Part shown: piece by piece, positions 31,901 to 39,559 of the stretch
Position numbering within the stretch: the stretch's first letter is position 1
Layout: each line of letters starts with the position of its first letter
Virus record (IMG/VR): IMGVR_UViG_3300032116_000322
Location: 1-48,679 of that record
Strand: one strand, 5' to 3'
DNA: 48,679 nt
From: a virus
The notes under the pieces: generated by a model
Told to the model about the DNA's origin: nothing
Database searches by the model: none
What the model saw: only the letters and a program-made list of their open reading frames with translations
Made by a program: the position numbers and the translations under genes

Positions 31901-32968
31901 ACTACGGGTGTTGGTGAAAATAATCCATCTGCAAGACTTCATGTAAAAGGTAGTGGAGCAACCTCCGCAACAACCGCACTTAGGGTAGAAAACTCATCTG
32001 CGGCTGCAAGACTTACAATATTAGATAATGGTACATCGGCATTTAATACATCACATCTTTATGTAAGTGGTAGTGGTAGGGTTGGTATTGGAACTACAAC
32101 ACCTATAGCTCAATTACATGTTACCAATTCAATGTTAGTGAATGGTACTAGTGATTATTTCGGAGGAATTGATACTACTGTACCTATCCAAATGTTTGCA
32201 GGAGTGGCTAATAATGGTATTGGGTTTAGGACTGATAATTTTTATTTATACCCGTATGGTAATAATACAAGCCTAATATATGGTTGGAATGGTAATGCTG
32301 CTTGGACTTTAAGAAACCTTAATACATCAAGTTTTCAGATATTTAATAATTCTCCAACAGCTGCCGTAATGTTAACTGTTTCCTCAAGTGGGAATATGGG
32401 CATAGGAATAACATCGCCCACCGCTAGACTCCATGTAAGTGGTGCTAGTAACGCAGGACTATTTGAAATAGATTCACCCACAATTAATAATATAATTTAT
32501 GTATCGGGTAGTGGTAATGTAGGTATAGGAACTAATTTACCATCGGCAGAACTCCATATTAGTGGGGCATCCATAGATTCACTATTACGAGTAGGCTCCC
32601 CTACACAAGCAAATACTTTATTTATTACAGGTTCAAACAGAGTTGGTATCGGAACTGGAACTCCAAGAGCATTATTTGAGGTTAATAATAAAATAATAGC
32701 AGAAGCAGCAGGTAATGTTGGAATTCAAACAACACCGTCTGAATGGATACATCTATCATCAGACCCGGCAAGTAGTAAATATCTCCGAATTGATGCCGTG
32801 CAAAATGGTAATCCTCCACCAGATTATAATCCAAATGGTGGTTATCAGGTAAACAGATTGTGGGGGAGTACTCTAGATGATAATGCATTGGGCACACCTG
32901 ATTATTGGATGGAAATAAAACTTAATGGTGGGATAGTACTTATTCCCGCTTATTTACCAGCACCCTAA
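28901..32968 (+). CDS. Very large tail fibre/adhesin
   Basis: A 1355-residue protein, the largest here, starting in an ATGA overlap with the S74 fibre. The N-terminal ~140 residues are beta-rich. Residues about 190-280 carry YadA-like G.FAMGSGS.A..SASIAEG units. A central region (ISSSQVTYIYIDENGALQQQ; LGAVAHFNYSS; TSYIHGGFYDSDLEFPSQYETNAQV) looks like an inserted baseplate/fibre head domain. The C-terminal third has many VGIGT..P.A.LHVSGAS repeats. It ends with GTPDYWMEIKLNGGIVLIPAY and has no S74 chaperone, so trimer folding may need a separate helper. Probably a main receptor-binding appendage. Confidence 0.8.
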   Translation: MSQIVGANFSIGQFFKSASMFTPTSSIVTISAISSGSITFTPALSNYTTIRSASLSWLDSSSLSPFYSITGGGSFQSIDSTAFSVLFSFGSTTTIVTQSNSSFIFNSSSIVGASTRQFSISYLTQSIQSYYDDTVEEAYVQLTIDTTNNENSIKFDTGLLNSTTGEVEFTSNTPVKGGIGTSARGIGSFAMGSGSIAQESASIAEGINTLASGLASHAAGINTTASGQAAFSMGIETDADGMASFAAGSGSWAKGTATVAFGIGTIASASGQTVVGHYNLGLGDFNNLFVVGGGSGATTNLRKNLFRVYGGSGASTVGVEINTSETQNISSFDGFNVYGKTRFFGGVTGSAIDFNAIGLDTKTNQDPILGTITTGSFTSNFYRSQNVLGGGPLDFEDVLKASVRLDHRGINFSLSEQTTAPGSTFLWTNSSDRLFYGSSAVILNDGNTLGSAMTIGTTDVNNLQLETNNTTRIFISSSGNVGIGTSSPAERLHVQGNSLFSGSLKFEPTQDPDLAGLDTDSTILFQSSSNTLLGHDLYFRQNGNLVKWKWFEGILETGLLYGGIVTYSGSNVFVSPGSGIIVNHNVTATSEVGPIIDYVTWGPITQSITNISSSQVTYIYIDENGALQQQSTRFTSQQFHDDIPLGAVAHFNYSSISAFGGAVQTAYNQTAQILNFIDAFGPLKLSGYGLTGQSSSLSLSVGSGTSYIHGGFYDSDLEFPSQYETNAQVTASIAYVYSSGSGIRFDTNNNNFYTSLKPNFYDPGTGITASVSNNNWTIQRVYSDPRSGVLYIYYGRNVYPDYQNAIANLSTDSFSEGDTFDFTTFLGFLLLKSNTTDITNTTDNKIIPAGLFRGGGAAGGGGSAVTTLDDLTNVTITSPTNGQALVYNTGVWENGTPISSSYALTASFLPVGTYQITSSWATNALTASNITPSITNNTDNRVLTATGGGTINGESNLTFDGIVLTVTGSARIRGSGVDTVGALIIQNSGGTATFTVLNGGTTGVGENNPSARLHVKGSGATSATTALRVENSSAAARLTILDNGTSAFNTSHLYVSGSGRVGIGTTTPIAQLHVTNSMLVNGTSDYFGGIDTTVPIQMFAGVANNGIGFRTDNFYLYPYGNNTSLIYGWNGNAAWTLRNLNTSSFQIFNNSPTAAVMLTVSSSGNMGIGITSPTARLHVSGASNAGLFEIDSPTINNIIYVSGSGNVGIGTNLPSAELHISGASIDSLLRVGSPTQANTLFITGSNRVGIGTGTPRALFEVNNKIIAEAAGNVGIQTTPSEWIHLSSDPASSKYLRIDAVQNGNPPPDYNPNGGYQVNRLWGSTLDDNALGTPDYWMEIKLNGGIVLIPAYLPAP
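32030..32476 (+). repeat. Fibre DNA blocks shared with the preceding gene (copy 2)
   Basis: Holds the partners of the blocks at 27435-27566. In this gene block A (32030-32076) and block B (32431-32476) are about 400 bases apart, against 86 in the first gene. About 315 bases with a separate beta module therefore separate them only here. Confidence 0.75.
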
Positions 32969-32969
32969 T

Positions 32970-33131
32970 ATGTTCCTCAAACCCACCCCCCAACTCCTAC
33001 AACAAATCAAAGATAGTGGAGTTCCCGTTATCAAATTAAGTATGGAAGAATTTCAAAAAATAACATCTGAAGGAAAACTCCTAACAAACGAAGAAGTCAA
33101 AGATAAATTAAAGACATATAAACAAAAATAA
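32970..33131 (+). CDS. 53-residue protein following the giant fibre gene
   Basis: A short frame beginning one base after the fibre stop (TAATATG) and ending at TAA 33129-33131. The product starts FLKPTPQLLQQIKDSG and continues VPVIKLSMEEFQKI with a charged Lys/Glu tail. The close spacing suggests translation by reinitiation. Small proteins directly behind fibre genes are often fibre assembly helpers or tip adaptors, which would suit a fibre with no S74 chaperone, but this is inference. Codon use resembles its neighbours. Confidence 0.6.
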   Translation: MFLKPTPQLLQQIKDSGVPVIKLSMEEFQKITSEGKLLTNEEVKDKLKTYKQK

Positions 33132-33134
33132 AAC

Positions 33135-33142
33135 TATTTATA
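33135..33142 (+). promoter_or_regulatory. Putative late promoter element TATTTATA (site 12)
   Basis: Lies four bases after the small gene's stop and 19 bases before the ATG at 33162, with CGGAG between them. It heads the neck gene operon. Confidence 0.55.
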
Positions 33143-33161
33143 TAAAACGGAGAAAAGTATT

Positions 33162-33575
33162 ATGGCAATAAAAGTAACAGGGTATTTCAAAAATCCAACA
33201 ACAGGCCTGATTCACGAATCACCACTACTAACACTTGTTCCACATTTACAATATGCTGGACAATTACAAATGGATGTTCATATCAGCGGAGGTGGAACGG
33301 TAGCGTATTATTCAATTGATAAAAATGCATTGGTATATAACTCCGAAATTACCAATGGTTATTCACAACTTATAGATGCTTTAGAAACCTATGTTATTAA
33401 TAACCTTAAAACCGCAAACGATGTAAACGCTGCAGCAACATTTGAACACTATGTAAAGCCTGTGGTGGAAGAACCAATCGTTGAAGAGGTAATTGAAGAA
33501 TCAACAGAAGAACCAATTACCGAAGAAAGCAGTGAAGAAACTACTGGTGGTGAAGAAACTACTGACGGAGAATAA
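33162..33575 (+). CDS. Small virion-like protein with acidic tail
   Basis: A 137-residue protein with a CGGAG ribosome site. The N-terminal ~95 residues form a compact mixed domain (AIKVTGYFKNPTTGLIHESPLLTLVPHL; GGTVAYYSIDKNALVY). The last ~35 are an acidic Glu/Thr-rich low-complexity tail (EEPIVEEVIEESTEEPITEE). Its position between fibres and neck genes suggests a neck, whisker or fibre-attachment role. No recognised family. Confidence 0.6.
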   Translation: MAIKVTGYFKNPTTGLIHESPLLTLVPHLQYAGQLQMDVHISGGGTVAYYSIDKNALVYNSEITNGYSQLIDALETYVINNLKTANDVNAAATFEHYVKPVVEEPIVEEVIEESTEEPITEESSEETTGGEETTDGE

Positions 33576-33580
33576 CAAAA

Positions 33581-34744
33581 ATGGCAGTTAATATTCCAAT
33601 ATATCCTGGCTCATCATCATTCTTTCCGGGTAAAACACCCTTTGGATGGTTTGATAATGATTATGATTTCCAAGTTGATGCAGACTCAGTAACAAAGTGG
33701 TGTGCTCTAAGGCTTGGTTATCCTATTGTGGATATAGAACTGCAAGATATAGATTTTTATGCGTGCTTTGAAGAAGCAGTAGATGAATTTTCATCCCAAT
33801 TAAACCAATACCGAACCAAAGAAAACTTATTAAGTATTCAGGGTTCATCGCTAACCAGCAACTTTACCAAAAAATTGTTGAACAATAACTTTGGTGGGGT
33901 AGTAAACATCGCATCTGATTATGGAACTGAGGCGGGGAGCGGTGGTAGATTAACTCACTATACAGGCTCATTTACAATGGTAAGTGGAGTACAAATTTAT
34001 GATTTGGGTGATAGTTCGATAGCAAGTTTAGAAGCGGGTGATTTATCAACCGATTCTATAACCATTCGTAAAATGCATCACGAGAACCCACCTGCGATTG
34101 TTCGTTACTTTGACCCGTTCATTGGAACAGGTTTAGGTTCACAACAAATGATGGAAACCTTTGGTTGGGGTAATTACTCACCGGGCGTATCGTTTATGAT
34201 GCAACCTATGTATGATGACCTTCTTCGTTTACAAGCGATTGAATTTAACGACTTGATTAGAAAATCTCAATATGGATTTAAGTTGTATGGTAAAAGGATT
34301 CGTATATTTCCATTTCCAACGGATTTATACGATGGATTAAAAATTTACTTTGAATACACATTGGATTCGGAGAGAAATAACCCAGTAGCTAAAGCAAATG
34401 TTGTATCCGATTTTTCAAATGCTCCATTTGGTAGATTAGATTATTGTGATATAAATGCACATGGTAGACAGTGGATATTTAAATATACATTGGTATTGGT
34501 AAAAGAGGTATTGGGGACAGTTCGTTCTAAATTTGGTTCAATTCCAATCCCTGGCGCTGAAGTTACATTGGATGGTTCAGATTTAAGAACTCAAGCCGCA
34601 ACTGAAAAAGAGCAGTTGATAACACAAATCAAAGAAATGTTAGAAGCAACAAGCAGAAGGTCGCTTTTAGAAGCCAAAAAGGATGAAACTGAATTTTTAG
34701 AATCAACACTTAATCGTGTCCCAATGCCAATTTATATAGGATAA
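33581..34744 (+). CDS. 13: Neck protein (gp13-like)
   Basis: A 387-residue head-completion protein. The N-terminus with FGWFDNDYDFQVDADSVTKWCALRLGYPIVDIELQDIDFYACFEEAVDEF is highly characteristic of gp13 in marine T4-like phages. LKIYFEYTLDSERNNPVAKANVVSDFSNAPFG and the helical C-terminus also fit. It is longer than T4 gp13 (309). The next two genes are gp14- and gp15-like, so T4 order is kept. The protein would seal the filled head and connect it to the tail. Confidence 0.8.
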   Translation: MAVNIPIYPGSSSFFPGKTPFGWFDNDYDFQVDADSVTKWCALRLGYPIVDIELQDIDFYACFEEAVDEFSSQLNQYRTKENLLSIQGSSLTSNFTKKLLNNNFGGVVNIASDYGTEAGSGGRLTHYTGSFTMVSGVQIYDLGDSSIASLEAGDLSTDSITIRKMHHENPPAIVRYFDPFIGTGLGSQQMMETFGWGNYSPGVSFMMQPMYDDLLRLQAIEFNDLIRKSQYGFKLYGKRIRIFPFPTDLYDGLKIYFEYTLDSERNNPVAKANVVSDFSNAPFGRLDYCDINAHGRQWIFKYTLVLVKEVLGTVRSKFGSIPIPGAEVTLDGSDLRTQAATEKEQLITQIKEMLEATSRRSLLEAKKDETEFLESTLNRVPMPIYIG

Positions 34745-34748
34745 TCCG

Positions 34749-35279
34749 ATGGCATTATTTGGTTCGGCAAGAGATATTAGTTTAATCAGAAGGTTAAACA
34801 AAGAACTCATCAATGAAATAATTGATACGGAAGTGTATTATTATAAGCCTGTATTGGATGAATCATTAGTAAACTTGTATGGGGAATCAAAAGATAAAGT
34901 TTTTTATAATCCTGTTAAAATCCCCTGCTTAATTGATAGACAGGATACTGAAGCAGTTTCAGATGATTTTGGTCAATCATACGCACATACAGCCACATTC
35001 AACTTTTTAAGGGATACTTTAAAAGATGATAAAGATGTTAAGCCAGATGTTGGTGATATCATACAATGGGATAATGAATATTATATGGTTGATAATGTAA
35101 ATGAAAACCGATTGTTTGTAGGTAAGAATCCTGAAACTTGGGATGGTGGTGATGGACACGGAACATCAATTTCTATAGCATGCCTTACGCATGTTACCCG
35201 TCAAACATCCATTAAGTTGATTGATGTAAGGTATGGAAACTCTACAACAAATGATAGTTATTTACCAATAGGATTATAA
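34749..35279 (+). CDS. 14: Neck protein (gp14-like)
   Basis: A 176-residue protein starting four bases after gp13. The block VYYYKPVLDESLVNLYGES, then VFYNPVKIPCLIDRQD, and the later DVGDIIQWDNEYYMVDNVNENRLFVGKNP resemble the gp14 neck family of marine T4-like phages. It is shorter than T4 gp14 (256). Gene order supports the call strongly; sequence alone supports it moderately. Confidence 0.7.
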   Translation: MALFGSARDISLIRRLNKELINEIIDTEVYYYKPVLDESLVNLYGESKDKVFYNPVKIPCLIDRQDTEAVSDDFGQSYAHTATFNFLRDTLKDDKDVKPDVGDIIQWDNEYYMVDNVNENRLFVGKNPETWDGGDGHGTSISIACLTHVTRQTSIKLIDVRYGNSTTNDSYLPIGL

Positions 35280-35280
35280 G

Positions 35281-36117
35281 ATGGGTAACACATATAGAGA
35301 TATAAACTCTGAAAAGCCGGATTTAAAGCAGACGATGTCATCCACATCGGAAAATCCTAAGTTAAATAAGGCAAAGCAGGTTAGGCGGGATACGGATAAT
35401 ACACAAAATATATCTATTGGTATCTATGATATTGACTTGGCTTTCAGAGATTTTTTAGTAAAAGATGTAAGACCATTTGTAGTGGATGATGGGCAAATCA
35501 TACCTATCCCAGTAATTTATGCAAATCCCGAAAAATGGGTATCGGCTCAAAGAGATGGGTTTATGCGGGATGCAAACGGGAAAATACAAACACCTGTAAT
35601 TGTATTTAAAAGAACCTCCTTATCAACCAATCAACAGGCTGCAAAGTTAAAGGTTTTAAATTCCGAAGATGCACATCAACCATTTGAACGGAAATACACA
35701 AAAGCAAATAGATATGACCAATTTTCTATATTGACTGGGCAAACTCCTATAAAAGAATATATTGCTGTTGAAAGACCTGATTACTTAGATGTTCAATATG
35801 AAATGAACATATGGTGTGATTATATGGAACAACTAAACAAAGTAGTTGAACAAATCATTTTCTTTCAAGGTAGGTCATTTGGCGATAGATTCAAATTCCA
35901 AATAAAAGGTGATGGATACAACTTTGAAACAATAACTGATGCGGGTGATGATAGAATAGTAAGAGCGAGCATTACTTTGGTATCAAAAGCGTACATTGTG
36001 CCTGAGTTTGTGGGGATGAATCCAAACAATAGAAAAGTTTATTCAGTTGGAAAAATTTCTTTTACGGAAAACCCACAATTAAGTGGTCAAACAAACCCAC
36101 AAAACGATTTTATATAA
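35281..36117 (+). CDS. 15: Tail sheath terminator/stabiliser (gp15-like)
   Basis: A 278-residue protein beginning one base after the gp14 stop. IIPIPVIYANPEKWVSAQRDGF, then LDVQYEMNIWCDYMEQLNKVVEQIIFF parallels T4 gp15 (IPITYAS..., YELSIFTRYEDDMFQIVEQILPYF). Length is close to T4 gp15 (272). It caps the tail at the head-proximal end and binds the neck. Its position after gp13 and gp14 and before the sheath gene agrees. Confidence 0.8.
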   Translation: MGNTYRDINSEKPDLKQTMSSTSENPKLNKAKQVRRDTDNTQNISIGIYDIDLAFRDFLVKDVRPFVVDDGQIIPIPVIYANPEKWVSAQRDGFMRDANGKIQTPVIVFKRTSLSTNQQAAKLKVLNSEDAHQPFERKYTKANRYDQFSILTGQTPIKEYIAVERPDYLDVQYEMNIWCDYMEQLNKVVEQIIFFQGRSFGDRFKFQIKGDGYNFETITDAGDDRIVRASITLVSKAYIVPEFVGMNPNNRKVYSVGKISFTENPQLSGQTNPQNDFI

Positions 36118-36126
36118 TTTTTTAGA

Positions 36127-36134
36127 TATTTATA
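36127..36134 (+). promoter_or_regulatory. Putative late promoter element TATTTATA (site 13)
   Basis: Lies 34 bases before the ATG of the coiled-coil gene at 36169. No clear ribosome site follows. Confidence 0.5.
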
Positions 36135-36168
36135 TATACATTAGTTAAACAACTTAAAAACAAAATCT

Positions 36169-36450
36169 ATGGAAGAAAAATTAGTAAAACAATTTGAAGA
36201 AACTGAAAGAGAAAAACTTTTAGAATTTCGTCAAAAAGGTATTGCAGTTATGGCACGGCTTGGAGAAATTGAAATACAATCCAAAGAGTTAGAGGAAATT
36301 TTCGCTAATTTAAGAGCTGAAAAAGAAGAGTTAATATCAACTTATAAAGAATTAGTTAAGTCACAAAACGAATTTGGTAAAGAATTGACACAAAAGTATG
36401 GTGTAGGTTCTTACGATATTGATACAAACACTTTCACATCAGTTCAATAA
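36169..36450 (+). CDS. Small coiled-coil protein
   Basis: A 93-residue protein, nearly all charged helix with heptad spacing (LLEFRQKGIAVMARLGEIEIQSKELEEIFANLRAEKEELISTYKELV), then a short C-terminal YGVGSYDIDTNTF. It sits between the tail terminator and the sheath, flanked by promoter-like octamers on both sides, so it may be expressed as a single-gene unit. It could be a tail assembly helper. No family recognised. Confidence 0.6.
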   Translation: MEEKLVKQFEETEREKLLEFRQKGIAVMARLGEIEIQSKELEEIFANLRAEKEELISTYKELVKSQNEFGKELTQKYGVGSYDIDTNTFTSVQ

Positions 36451-36474
36451 GTATAGGTTTCCCTAATTTTTTTG

Positions 36475-36482
36475 TATTTATT
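36475..36482 (+). promoter_or_regulatory. Putative late promoter element TATTTATT (site 14)
   Basis: Lies 31 bases before the sheath ATG, with TAGGAG between them. A weak TAGG/CCTA hairpin and a T run just upstream could end the preceding unit. Confidence 0.5.
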
Positions 36483-36513
36483 ATATAGAAACAAAAACTA
36501 TTAGGAGAATGTA

Positions 36514-38910
36514 ATGGCTGAAAGAATTGTTAGTCCGGGTGTTTTTACACGAGAAAAGGACTTATCGTTTTTACCTCAAGGGGTAGCAGAAATAGGTGCT
36601 GTCCTTATCGGACAAACTATCAAAGGACCTGCGTTTGTACCAACGCGGGTTGAATCATTTAATGAGTTCCAACAAAAGTTTGGTGGTTTAACGGAGGATT
36701 CATACCTTCCTTATACCGCTCAAGCTTATTTGCAGGATGCTCCTAATGCAACAATTGTTAGGGTATTAGGAACTGATGGGTACACATTTACTAACCCATT
36801 AGTTTTAAACATTTCCTCTTCACAAGGAAATAGAGTAGCAGCGGTTCTTTACCCATCTTTAAGTGGTTCTATTCCGAATGCTACTGGTAATTTGTTTGAA
36901 ACATCTTTTGTTAGAAATTTAGTAGGTGGTGCAACAACGAATGTAACCGCATCATCATTTGGATTAATTCTTTCTGGTTCAGCATTTACAGGAAATAACA
37001 CAACAACATCTTCCTTAAATCCAACTAGTGCAAATTACTTTACAAAAACATTTGGATACTTACCAAAAAGCAGCCAACAAGCATATACTTACTTAAACTT
37101 TAATACATTCCAATCTGCTTCTTTTGCAACAAACGAAGTTGTATTGGTTCAAACCGCATCATTTACAACATTTAATTTTTCAGAAGAATATTCAGTAGCA
37201 TCAACCCCTTGGATTAAATCACAAAAAGTTGGTGGAGTTGCTAAACAATTATTCAAATTCCATACTTTATCACATGGTAATTCAACAAACTATGAAATTA
37301 AAGTGGGTATCAGAGATATTAAATCTGCAGCAGATGTTCCAGGTTCTGATTATGGTACATTTACTGTTATAGTAAGAAGAATAGATACTTCCAAAATTCC
37401 TTATTCAATTTTTGGACAAGGAGTTCAAGACACCGATACTCGTCCAAATACATTAGAGCAGTTCTCAAATGTAAACTTGGACCCAAATTCACCAAATTAT
37501 ATTAAAAGGGTAATTGGTGATAGATATATTACCGTTGATTCAAGTGGTAAATTATCTACAAATGGTGATTATGCAAATAATTCAGTTTATATTAGAGTAG
37601 AGGTTGATTCGGATGTAGAAGCTGGGGCAATTGATTCATCATTAGTTCCTTTTGGATTTGGTGCAGTAACATCACCAATTCCATCTACAGCAGGTACTGT
37701 CCCATCACCAACTTATGTAACATCCCAATCTTTGGCAGGTTCATACAATAAAAATGTATATTTGGGTTATTCTTTTGATTTTGTTACAACTGATAACTTA
37801 AACTTTTTGAATCCACTTCCTGGTGCGAATACTACTACTGTTGGTTCTGATTTTGATTTGGCTACTTGTGAATCAAATAGTACTACCATTTCTTTAACCG
37901 ATAGTGCCACAACCGCTCAATTGGATGCTAGGAAATTTATGATACCATTTCAAGGTGGTTTTGATGGATTCCAACCTAATAGAAAAGTGTTAGTTGGGAA
38001 TGATATTGTAGCAGGAAACACACAGGGGTTAGATTGTACATCAGCAACCTCAGCAGGAACTGTTGCATTGAGAAAAGCAATAAACGCAGTATCAAATCCT
38101 GATGAGTTTGATATGAATATGATTGTTATTCCTGGTGTAATTAATAGATTACACTCTTCAGTAACCACATACGCAAAAGACCTTTGTGAAGATAGAGGTG
38201 ATACATTCTTTGTAATGGATGCTGGTGCTTGGAGTGATAATATATCAACCGTTGTAAATTCACTTTCTTCGTTTGATTCCAACTATGTAGGAACATACCA
38301 CCCTTGGGTTAAGATATTAGATACGGATAAGAATAAGCCTGTTTGGGTCCCACCATCCGTAGTTCTGCCTGGTGTTATCGCATTCAATGACCAGGTCGCA
38401 GCCGAATGGTACGCACCTGCTGGATTGAATCGTGGTGGATTATCAAATGTAATTGAGGTTAAGACAAGATTAACGCACAATGAGAGAGATGAATTGTATG
38501 TTGGTAGAGTGAATCCAATCGCAACATTCCCTGGTCAGGGAGCAACTGTATTTGGACAGAAAACCCTACAAGCTAAACCATCTGCGTTGGATAGAATCAA
38601 TGTAAGAAGATTGTTGATTGCAGTTAAGAAGTTTATCGCATCTTCTTCGAGATATTTGGTTTTTGAAAATAACACAGCAGCAACCCGAAATCGTTTCTTA
38701 TCCATTGTTAATCCTTATTTGGAATCAATTCAACAAAGAAATGGTTTGTACGCATTCAGAGTTATAATGGATGAATCAAACAATACACCTGATGTAATTG
38801 ATAGAAACATCTTAAAAGGTGATATTTTCTTACAACCAGCGAAAACTGCTGAATTCATTGTATTAGACTTTAGTGTATTACCAACTGGAGCAGCATTCCC
38901 TGAAGGATAA
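36514..38910 (+). CDS. 18: Tail sheath protein (gp18-like)
   Basis: A 798-residue contractile sheath subunit. The N-terminus (AERIVSPGVFTREKDLSFLPQGVAEIGAVLIGQTIKGPAFVPT) and the C-terminal core (DRINVRRLLIAVKKFIASSSRYLVFE, then FRVIMDESNNTPDVIDRN and FLQPAKTAEFIVLDF) are diagnostic of the sheath family. It is longer than T4 gp18 (659); the extra length lies in Ser/Thr-rich beta segments in the middle, which should decorate the outside. A strong AGGAG precedes the ATG. Confident. Confidence 0.95.
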   Translation: MAERIVSPGVFTREKDLSFLPQGVAEIGAVLIGQTIKGPAFVPTRVESFNEFQQKFGGLTEDSYLPYTAQAYLQDAPNATIVRVLGTDGYTFTNPLVLNISSSQGNRVAAVLYPSLSGSIPNATGNLFETSFVRNLVGGATTNVTASSFGLILSGSAFTGNNTTTSSLNPTSANYFTKTFGYLPKSSQQAYTYLNFNTFQSASFATNEVVLVQTASFTTFNFSEEYSVASTPWIKSQKVGGVAKQLFKFHTLSHGNSTNYEIKVGIRDIKSAADVPGSDYGTFTVIVRRIDTSKIPYSIFGQGVQDTDTRPNTLEQFSNVNLDPNSPNYIKRVIGDRYITVDSSGKLSTNGDYANNSVYIRVEVDSDVEAGAIDSSLVPFGFGAVTSPIPSTAGTVPSPTYVTSQSLAGSYNKNVYLGYSFDFVTTDNLNFLNPLPGANTTTVGSDFDLATCESNSTTISLTDSATTAQLDARKFMIPFQGGFDGFQPNRKVLVGNDIVAGNTQGLDCTSATSAGTVALRKAINAVSNPDEFDMNMIVIPGVINRLHSSVTTYAKDLCEDRGDTFFVMDAGAWSDNISTVVNSLSSFDSNYVGTYHPWVKILDTDKNKPVWVPPSVVLPGVIAFNDQVAAEWYAPAGLNRGGLSNVIEVKTRLTHNERDELYVGRVNPIATFPGQGATVFGQKTLQAKPSALDRINVRRLLIAVKKFIASSSRYLVFENNTAATRNRFLSIVNPYLESIQQRNGLYAFRVIMDESNNTPDVIDRNILKGDIFLQPAKTAEFIVLDFSVLPTGAAFPEG

Positions 38911-38924
38911 TTTCGGATAGGGTA

Positions 38925-38932
38925 TATTTATA
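38925..38932 (+). promoter_or_regulatory. Putative late promoter element TATTTATA (site 15)
   Basis: Present as TATATTTATA, 18 bases before the tube ATG, with TTAGGAG between them. It would allow the tube to be expressed independently of the sheath. Confidence 0.55.
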
Positions 38933-38950
38933 GTAAATTAGGAGAAATAA

Positions 38951-39442
38951 ATGGCACAATTATTAACACCTCAAGAAATAATGTTTACCAACTTTGAACC
39001 CAAAGTTGCTAACCGATTTATTATGTATATTGAGGGAGTTCCTGCGTATTTAATTAAAGCAGCAAATAGGCCTGAACTACAACAAAATAGAATAACAATT
39101 GACCATGTCAATGTTAAGAGATATGTAAAGGGTAGGTCTGAATGGCAGGAATTAACCATTACACTTTATGACCCGATTGTTCCATCTGGCGCACAAGCCG
39201 TTATGGAATGGGTTCGCCTACATCACGAATCAGTAACAGGTAGAGATGGTTATTCTGATTTTTATAAAAAAGAGATTACATTTAATTCATTAGGGCCGGT
39301 TGGCGATAAAGTTGAAGAATGGACATTGAAGGGGGCTTTTATTACTAGAGCCAAATTTTCAGATATGGATTATACATCAGATTCAGAATTAGCAAATGTG
39401 GAATTGGGATTATCCTATGATTACGCCGTACTACAATATTGA
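38951..39442 (+). CDS. 19: Tail tube protein (gp19-like)
   Basis: A 163-residue protein, the same length as T4 gp19. It has NRFIMYIEGVPAYLIKAANRPEL near the N-terminus, WQELTITLYDPIVPSGAQAVMEWVRLHHESVTGRDGYSDFYKKEITF in the middle and WTLKGAFITRAKFSDMDYTSDSELANVELGLSYDYAVL at the end, all typical of T4-type tubes. It polymerises into the inner tube on the baseplate. It follows the sheath gene and is closed by a strong terminator. Confidence 0.95.
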   Translation: MAQLLTPQEIMFTNFEPKVANRFIMYIEGVPAYLIKAANRPELQQNRITIDHVNVKRYVKGRSEWQELTITLYDPIVPSGAQAVMEWVRLHHESVTGRDGYSDFYKKEITFNSLGPVGDKVEEWTLKGAFITRAKFSDMDYTSDSELANVELGLSYDYAVLQY

Positions 39443-39483
39443 TTAATTTTTCGGATTGTAAAAAATATAAATTGAAAAATGTG

Positions 39484-39513
39484 AACCCCCCAATTTTGGG
39501 GGGTTTTTGTTTT
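39484..39513 (+). terminator. Strong intrinsic terminator after the tube gene
   Basis: AACCCCCC (39484-39491) pairs with GGGGGGTT (39498-39505) around a 6-base AATTTT loop, followed by TTTTTGTTTT. It separates the sheath/tube units from the baseplate genes. Confidence 0.92.
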
Positions 39514-39534
39514 ATTAAAAATATCTCAATTCTG

Positions 39535-39542
39535 TATTTATA
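39535..39542 (+). promoter_or_regulatory. Putative late promoter element TATTTATA (site 16)
   Basis: Lies 17 bases before the ATG at 39560, with AAAGGAG between them, directly after the tube terminator. Confidence 0.55.
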
Positions 39543-39559
39543 TATAAAGGAGAAAAGTT

